From positions 300,983 to 364,982 of the forward strand of contig NZ_JARKMZ010000007.1 of the NCBI RefSeq assembly GCF_029360775.1: a stretch of 64,000 nt of DNA. The letters are read 5' to 3'. The stretch comes from Daejeonella sp. H1SJ63 (lineage in GTDB: Bacteria; Bacteroidota; Bacteroidia; Sphingobacteriales; Sphingobacteriaceae). A model generated the notes under the pieces. That model had not been told where the DNA came from and made no database searches. It saw nothing but the letters and a program-made list of their open reading frames with translations. Below, one piece after another: positions 59,569-64,000 of the stretch (positions are counted from its first letter, which is position 1; every line of letters starts with the position of its first letter). The position numbers and the translations under genes are program-made.

Positions 59569-60864
59569 CTATTCAATATAGATTTTCTGGAACCACTTAT
59601 CATTCAATGTGAAGCCCAGATGAATATTTACATAACGGTCGCGTACCAGATTATTGGCTTCTGTACCACGCTGCCCCAGCTCTGCTGATAAATTGATTTT
59701 ATAGAAGCTGGAACGGTTTCTCGGAAGGGGAAATCCAAAGCCAAAAGTTACGGCATACTGATTGATGTCATTATTACCAATTTTAACAAAGGTCTTATCA
59801 TATTTAAAGCCCAGCCTGTAATCCATTAGCTTAAGATAATTGGATATTGCATTTACATCCGGTGTAATCTGCCCCCCAACTGCAAGTCCGTAGCTATCAT
59901 TCAGGCCAGGATTTAAACTGCCTTCACGATAATCTGACCACCTGCTGAAGCTAAAGTCTGCACCAAATAACCATGCATTTGACTTCTCAAAAGTAAACCC
60001 TGCCGTATGACTTACAGGCATCGTAATCCTGGTCTTAGCTCCCTGTGCAAAAAATGTACTGTCTGCAGTTGCCATTTCATTACCAAGTACATCCTTTCTG
60101 TAACGGGTAGTCAGCGTGTTATTTTTTGAATTCAGTGTATTACCTGAATTACCTGTATAACCCAATATGAACTTCGTAGTATTGCTTAAATTAGCAGAAT
60201 ATTGTAATCCATAGTCATAGCTTAAGCCCCCTACTGCATTACTGTATTGTGTACGGGAATTAAATGCTGAAGTAAACTCATCAACTAATTCAAATGTGCG
60301 GCTCTGTTTCAAACTACCAAAAAGATAAGCAACATTAAAACCCAGGCTTAAATTCTTACCCAGTTTAAATCCATATCCCATATAGGCTTTTGACATTCCA
60401 CCCTCTCCGGAGTAGATATAGTCAACCTTGGTAGTGTCTGCAAGACCGGTATTTTTAAACTGATAGCCCAGATCACTGTATGGAACGAGTCCAAAGCTGA
60501 TTGCTGAAAAACGATTTACCGGCACACCGAAATTAATGTGACTAAGAGTTGAGTTAACCTGATTATGACCGCTTACGCCTCCCTTACTTAATTTCCTGAT
60601 ATCCATTGAGGCACCAACATCAAAAGTGGTTAGCTCAAGAGAAGAGTAAGATGCAGGATTGGCCAGATTGATATTATCATACAGTCCGGGTTTACGTATT
60701 CCCTGACTGATACCTCCCATTGCTCTGTTCTGAGGAAGCAGGGATCCTTTAAGATCACCAAGACCAAACTGAGAATAAGGCGAGCTGGAAGTGGTTTGAG
60801 CACCTGCATTCAAAATTCCTGCAAACAGGAAAAGGAAAAATATAATATTAAATAGTCTGATCAT
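59569..60864 (-). CDS. Outer-membrane beta-barrel protein
   Basis: A 431-residue protein. A signal peptide (LFNIIFFLFLFAGILNAGAQ) is followed by alternating-residue strands and Gly/aromatic-rich turns of a beta-barrel (for example SLGFNVAYLFGSL, FILGYTGNSGNTL, WLFGADFSFSRW, YLKLMDYRLGFKYD) ending in an aromatic strand. It resembles FadL-like barrels by eye, but I do not assign it to that family. It starts inside the CoaX stop codon (ATGA overlap), and LptC follows 3 bp later, so the three genes are a conserved operon. Substrate unknown. Confidence 0.78.
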   Translation of the reverse strand: MIRLFNIIFFLFLFAGILNAGAQTTSSSPYSQFGLGDLKGSLLPQNRAMGGISQGIRKPGLYDNINLANPASYSSLELTTFDVGASMDIRKLSKGGVSGHNQVNSTLSHINFGVPVNRFSAISFGLVPYSDLGYQFKNTGLADTTKVDYIYSGEGGMSKAYMGYGFKLGKNLSLGFNVAYLFGSLKQSRTFELVDEFTSAFNSRTQYSNAVGGLSYDYGLQYSANLSNTTKFILGYTGNSGNTLNSKNNTLTTRYRKDVLGNEMATADSTFFAQGAKTRITMPVSHTAGFTFEKSNAWLFGADFSFSRWSDYREGSLNPGLNDSYGLAVGGQITPDVNAISNYLKLMDYRLGFKYDKTFVKIGNNDINQYAVTFGFGFPLPRNRSSFYKINLSAELGQRGTEANNLVRDRYVNIHLGFTLNDKWFQKIYIE

Positions 60865-61595
60865 TGTTGTAGTATAACTTCATTTAAACCAATAAGTACC
60901 AAATCGGGCTCGGTTTTTAAAGCGTGGGCAAAGATGCTATTTTTCAACCTAGTATCAAAAAAAATCGCATCTCCACCGCATAGAATAATCTGTAATTCAG
61001 GATACTTCAGGCTGTATGTCTCTATAAAAGCTTTTACCTCTCCGATACTGCCGTTAACAACCCCCGAAAGCATTGCCGAAACGGTATCATATCCCTGCCA
61101 GTCTTTATAATCTGAAAAATCTATTTCCGGCAATCTTCCGGTAAAGCTATGCATTGCTTTTAAACGCATATGAAGCCCCGGAGAAATACTGCCCCCCTCA
61201 TATACCCCATTCCTGTCAACAGCATCGTAGGTGATACAGGTTCCTGCATCAATTACCAGGCAATTTTTACCCGGAAAGAGCGATTTTGCACCAAGAACTC
61301 CGGCCAGACGATCAAGCCCAAGAGTTGAAGGACTTTTATATTTATTAATGATTCCGGTGTTCAGACTTGCCGAAAAGCGGACATAATGCGTTTTGTCCCT
61401 AAGCTGATCTTCCAGATCCACAATCTCATCATTCACAGATGAAATAATGCTATGAGTAATGGATGAATTGCTGAGATATTTTTGCAGCTTATCCGCATCC
61501 AGTTTCTGAATTTTTTCAGACACAATAAATGTTCGTCCTTCAAAAACTGCAATCTTAGTACGTGAATTACCTATATCAATTACCAGCTGCGCCAT
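60861..61595 (-). CDS. coaX: Type III pantothenate kinase
   Basis: A 244-residue CoaX enzyme, phosphorylating pantothenate in coenzyme A synthesis. The actin-like phosphate loop is DIGNSRTKIAVF at the N-terminus. PSTLGLDRLAGVLGA and VIDAGTCITYDAV follow, with the GGSISPGLHMRLKAMHSFTGRLP motif and DTVSAMLSGVVNGSIG. The length is normal for CoaX. It is the first gene of the CoaX / outer-membrane protein / LptC operon in Bacteroidota. Confidence 0.93.
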   Translation of the reverse strand: MAQLVIDIGNSRTKIAVFEGRTFIVSEKIQKLDADKLQKYLSNSSITHSIISSVNDEIVDLEDQLRDKTHYVRFSASLNTGIINKYKSPSTLGLDRLAGVLGAKSLFPGKNCLVIDAGTCITYDAVDRNGVYEGGSISPGLHMRLKAMHSFTGRLPEIDFSDYKDWQGYDTVSAMLSGVVNGSIGEVKAFIETYSLKYPELQIILCGGDAIFFDTRLKNSIFAHALKTEPDLVLIGLNEVILQQ

Positions 61596-61738
61596 TAAGA
61601 AATCAATTATTTAAGAATACGCTCAGAATCAAATCTGTGATCTTTTTGTAAACGCTCCGGATACCCTATACAAAGCTATTTAATTTTTAAGACTGAGGGG
61701 TGCGGTTTGTGTTAAAAAAGGTTAAAGTAGAATTTTTA

Positions 61739-62719
61739 TCAGAAAAACTGGAAGTAAATAATGGATCCAAACAAAATGAAATACAGGCTTTCAAATACCC
61801 AGCGTTTACCAGCATGCAAAAAATAATAAGCCATTAGCACAGATGCCGGCGGAGTGCATAAAAGGAAATGGTATAACACCAGGTTTTGCTTTAAATAAAA
61901 GGAAACCAGACCAATGATAAACATGAAAAACAAGAGCTGAAATGATTTACGCAGCTGGACAACACTTCTGAAAAAATTCTTTTGCAGTTGGAAAAACCCG
62001 AGTATTAAAATAAGCGCTACAGGAATTAGTACAATAGAATCATATAAATTGATGCGCAGGCTGGTTGGAAACTTAGAGGCTAAAGGCAGCCAGATACTAA
62101 AAAACTTGTCCAGTGAATCATTCCAGAAATAGTAAACGGCCAGAAAGAAAAATATGGTTATAAAACCGATGAGAACTGCTGCCCATTCTCTCCAGTTAAA
62201 TGGCCTGAAGATAATCAGACAGATCCACCCCAGGGGAAGCATAGCAATGAAGGGAAAATAAAGCAGCGTACCAACTGCCACCATCATTCCAAGATCAAAC
62301 ATCACTGAACTGACTCCATCACGTTTATAAACACTCAGAAACTTTTCTATCATCCACAAGATCAAAAAGTTGCAGATCAGAGTAGGGCTTAAGAGCAGGA
62401 ACGGCGTTAATAAGGTTGATGTGGTAATATAAAGCAATGCCGGAAGATAAGTGGGTTTCCCAAGCAATCCGTACGAATTAATGATCCTGTTAAAGATCAA
62501 TGCCTGAATCAATTGAATGAACAGGGCGATCCAGACATTCGCAATGGGATTAAAAAGATTATCAAGCGGAACATCAATCAGGAATCTGGCAAATGGCTCA
62601 ATAAAATCAAAACTAACCTGATCTGGTAAATTTAAAAGCAGACCAATCCTTAACAAAATGGCAACAACAATCAGAAGAAGGATATTCAGTGGATTAAGAC
62701 TTCTGAACTGCTGGATCAT
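61739..62719 (-). CDS. DUF6427 family multi-pass membrane protein
   Basis: A 326-residue integral membrane protein with about ten hydrophobic segments (for example LNILLLIVVAILLRIGLLL, YFPFIAMLPLGWICLIIF, FFLAVYYF). The opening IQQFRSLNPLNI and the FRPFNWREWAAVLIGF loop match DUF6427. No function is known. It is single, 143 bp before CoaX, and could share that operon's upstream region. No catalytic motif is visible. Confidence 0.75.
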   Translation of the reverse strand: MIQQFRSLNPLNILLLIVVAILLRIGLLLNLPDQVSFDFIEPFARFLIDVPLDNLFNPIANVWIALFIQLIQALIFNRIINSYGLLGKPTYLPALLYITTSTLLTPFLLLSPTLICNFLILWMIEKFLSVYKRDGVSSVMFDLGMMVAVGTLLYFPFIAMLPLGWICLIIFRPFNWREWAAVLIGFITIFFFLAVYYFWNDSLDKFFSIWLPLASKFPTSLRINLYDSIVLIPVALILILGFFQLQKNFFRSVVQLRKSFQLLFFMFIIGLVSFYLKQNLVLYHFLLCTPPASVLMAYYFLHAGKRWVFESLYFILFGSIIYFQFF

Positions 62720-62899
62720 AGGTAATGGTCAGTACTTTATTATTTTAAGGGATTAATGATCAAAGTTAATAATAAGTTACATCTAATCTTACCGGCTTTG
62801 AAAAACCAGGGGCACTTATTTGGGGGGAATTAGAGAATGAGCAACCCAATAGCTATCGGGTTGAGCAAACGGGGATACTGAACTTCATTTTCACGTCCT

Positions 62900-63012
62900 T
62901 TCGAGTAATAAAATTTAAGAAATTCTGAAGGAGAAAATGACATAGCTTTATTTATCGCTGCAGTACGGCTCTCACCTGCCACTTTTTGAGAATGAGGTCG
63001 TGGCATCCGCCA
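62900..63012. repeat. Dispersed repeat, copy 2 of 3
   Basis: Same order of words as 53085-53195: GAGTAATAAAATTTAAGAAA, then CTGAAGGAGAAAATGACAT and CGCTGCAGTACGGCTCTCAC, ending in GAGAATGAGGTCGTGGCATC. In this copy the last part closes as a TCGTGGC/GCCACGA hairpin. Confidence 0.65.
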
Positions 63013-63042
63013 CGATGACAGCCGGCATTTTGAGAGTGAGGA

Positions 63043-63066
63043 GATTCCGGCTCGGAGGCCGGAATC
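63043..63066. repeat. Hairpin left of the GIY-YIG gene
   Basis: A 9-bp stem GATTCCGGC/GCCGGAATC with a 6-base loop TCGGAG. The hairpin at 63483-63508 has the same stem and the reverse-complement loop CTCCGA, so the pair is an inverted repeat around the GIY-YIG gene. Confidence 0.65.
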
Positions 63067-63175
63067 TGATTGCAATCCGACCTGCCGGAAATTGTAATTT
63101 TCCCTTTTAATCAGTAAGCAGTACCGCACATCTATATTAATTGGCACAAAAATCAAATCCGGGTATTTTTAGAAT

Positions 63176-63484
63176 ATGAATGAATATTTTGTTTATATGC
63201 TGGCAAACAAATACAACAATGTGCTCTATACCGGGGTAACCAATAACATTAGAAGACGAGTTTATGAGCATAAAATGAAAATTTTAAAAGGATTTACGAG
63301 CCAATACAATTGTAATAAGCTCGTCTGGTATGAGCAATTTGAGAATATCAATTTGGCCATTTCCAGAGAGAAGCAATTAAAAAATTGGAAAAGAGCCTGG
63401 AAAAATACACTTGTAGAAATAAACAATCCCAATTGGAATGATTTAGCAGAAAAATGGTTTCTTAAATCATTTCCACTACTGTAG
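63176..63484 (+). CDS. GIY-YIG nuclease family protein
   Basis: A 102-residue single-domain protein with EYFVYMLANKYNNVLYTGVT at the N-terminus, which provides the GIY and YIG elements as VYM and YTG, then the conserved Arg in NIRRRVYEHK and Glu in the SREKQLKNWKR region. It is similar to UvrC-type catalytic domains and to small orphan nucleases, lacking any DNA-binding extension. Its stop codon lies within a hairpin, and a matching hairpin precedes it, so the gene is enclosed by inverted repeats. A near-match promoter (TTG, 20 bp, TATTTTTA) ends 6 bp before the ATG. Confidence 0.85.
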   Translation: MNEYFVYMLANKYNNVLYTGVTNNIRRRVYEHKMKILKGFTSQYNCNKLVWYEQFENINLAISREKQLKNWKRAWKNTLVEINNPNWNDLAEKWFLKSFPLL

Positions 63485-63510
63485 ATTCCGGCCTCCGAGC
63501 CGGAATCTAC
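63481..63510 (+). terminator. Hairpin overlapping the GIY-YIG stop codon
   Basis: The 12-bp stem GTAGATTCCGGC/GCCGGAATCTAC with loop CTCCGA begins at the codon before the stop TAG (63482-63484). A short T-containing stretch (TTATTCCC) follows, so it may terminate transcription, but it is also the inverted partner of 63043-63066 and probably part of a mobile unit. Confidence 0.5.
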
Positions 63511-64000
63511 TTATTCCCATAGCAATTCATTGTCATGGCGGACTTGATCCGCCACCTCCCCGCATAGTCAAAATGTATTTCTAAAAAGTATTGATGTTAG
63601 AATTTGGATAGATTGAAAGAATTTGATGGCAAACCTGGGAGATTTCTTAATCAAAAACAAAGGCAATAAAACCACTTCTCATTAGAATTAAACCAGGTAG
63701 TAACACCTCCGTCATAACATGTCATGGGTAGTAATAAAATTTAAGAAATTCTGAAGGAGAAAATGACATAGCGGGATAGATAAGACGCAGAGACGCTTCA
63801 TTTATGAAATAAATGAATGCTGGAATTAGTCTTTGATTTGGCGTCTTGGCAAGCAAAAAACATAAAACAGTGAATAGAAAATAACATGTCAAGGGTAAGG
63901 AGGAACGACTTGTAAATGGAGGAGAAGGAATCACTAGTGTCCGGTTAAATTTAGAACGAATAAAAAAACTTTGTTTTGGCCTTTAAAACATGGATATTAT
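63485..64000. other. 516-bp region to the window end
   Basis: No gene. It has the hairpin at 63481-63510, a GGCGGACTTGATCCGCC hairpin (63537-63553), and copy 3 of the dispersed repeat (63731-63772, truncated after GACATAGC). The last 65 bp (from TAGTGTCCGGTTAAA at 63935) have the look of an insertion-sequence end, but nothing beyond can be seen. Confidence 0.55.
63731..63772. repeat. Dispersed repeat, copy 3 of 3 (truncated)
   Basis: GTAATAAAATTTAAGAAATT followed by CTGAAGGAGAAAATGACATA matches copies 1 and 2, then diverges to GCGGGATAGATAAG. It thus holds only the first third of the repeat. Confidence 0.6.

Larger units (their letters stand above)
62720..63175. other. 456-bp intergenic region
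   Basis: No gene. It contains an imperfect copy of the CCCGATAGCTATCGGG palindrome (62843-62862) in inverted context, copy 2 of the GAAGGAGAAAATGACAT repeat (62900-63012), a TCGTGGC/GCCACGA hairpin near its end (62998-63015), and a GATTCCGGC hairpin (63043-63066). Confidence 0.65.

Noticed and set aside
1..64000. CRISPR array, tRNA, rRNA or replication origin
   Set aside because: I looked for regular repeats with unique spacers and for tRNA-like T-arm sequences and saw none; the 23-bp repeats have only three units with no true spacers.

Overview
The window looks like a chromosome segment of a Bacteroidota bacterium, most likely Sphingobacteriaceae (Pedobacter-like). The support is a Bacteroidota-type promoter (TTG, 19 bp, TATTTTTG), lack of Shine-Dalgarno leaders, a UpxY-type NusG paralogue heading a surface-polysaccharide operon, DUF6266, DUF2480, DUF3109 and DUF6427 proteins, and the type III pantothenate kinase / outer-membrane protein / LptC / SurA-PpiD-type foldase order. 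The genus is inference; no rRNA or tRNA is visible.

Positions 1 to 38,577 hold one very long surface-polysaccharide operon, all on the minus strand and running off the left edge. It starts with a small winged-helix gene and a UpxY antiterminator, then GDP-mannose 4,6-dehydratase, a Wza-like exporter, a Wzz-like chain-length protein, a GmhB-like phosphatase and a PglK-like ABC flippase. After that come sugar-making genes: an Sps-like set (SpsF-type cytidylyltransferase, DegT aminotransferase, NeuB-type synthase, formyltransferase); a GDP-D-glycero-D-manno-heptose set (GmhA-like isomerase, CBS-GHMP kinase fusion, HddC-like nucleotidyltransferase, GmhB-like phosphatase); a second ulosonate set (NeuB-SAF-TIM-barrel fusion, class IV aminotransferase, NeuA-like cytidylyltransferase); and an unusual block with two KdsB-like CMP-ulosonate synthetases, a HpcH/HpaI aldolase, two Leptospira-type surface-carbohydrate transferases and several dehydrogenases and epimerases. 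The window enters inside a glucose-1-phosphate cytidylyltransferase gene. One methyltransferase gene is broken. The cluster seems built to make several rare acidic sugars, each activated as a CMP sugar.

Positions 38,578 to 46,397 are accessory DNA. A small cassette (two DUF6266 proteins, a holin-like membrane protein, a CHAP-type amidase and an Rz-like lipoprotein) resembles a phage-derived lysis module. It is flanked by copies of a roughly 450-bp intergenic repeat whose helices covary between copies, and by a two-regulator locus with four matching 15-bp palindromes between the divergent genes.

Positions 46,398 to 54,112 hold isolated genes (UDP-sugar dehydrogenase, Tat-exported GH109-type protein, DUF5009 acyltransferase, AAA/DUF4143 ATPase with a 23-bp periodic upstream repeat, RmlA) separated by repeat-rich gaps. 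Positions 54,565 to 62,719 are conserved housekeeping genes. The right end has a small GIY-YIG nuclease gene bracketed by matching hairpins and more dispersed repeats.
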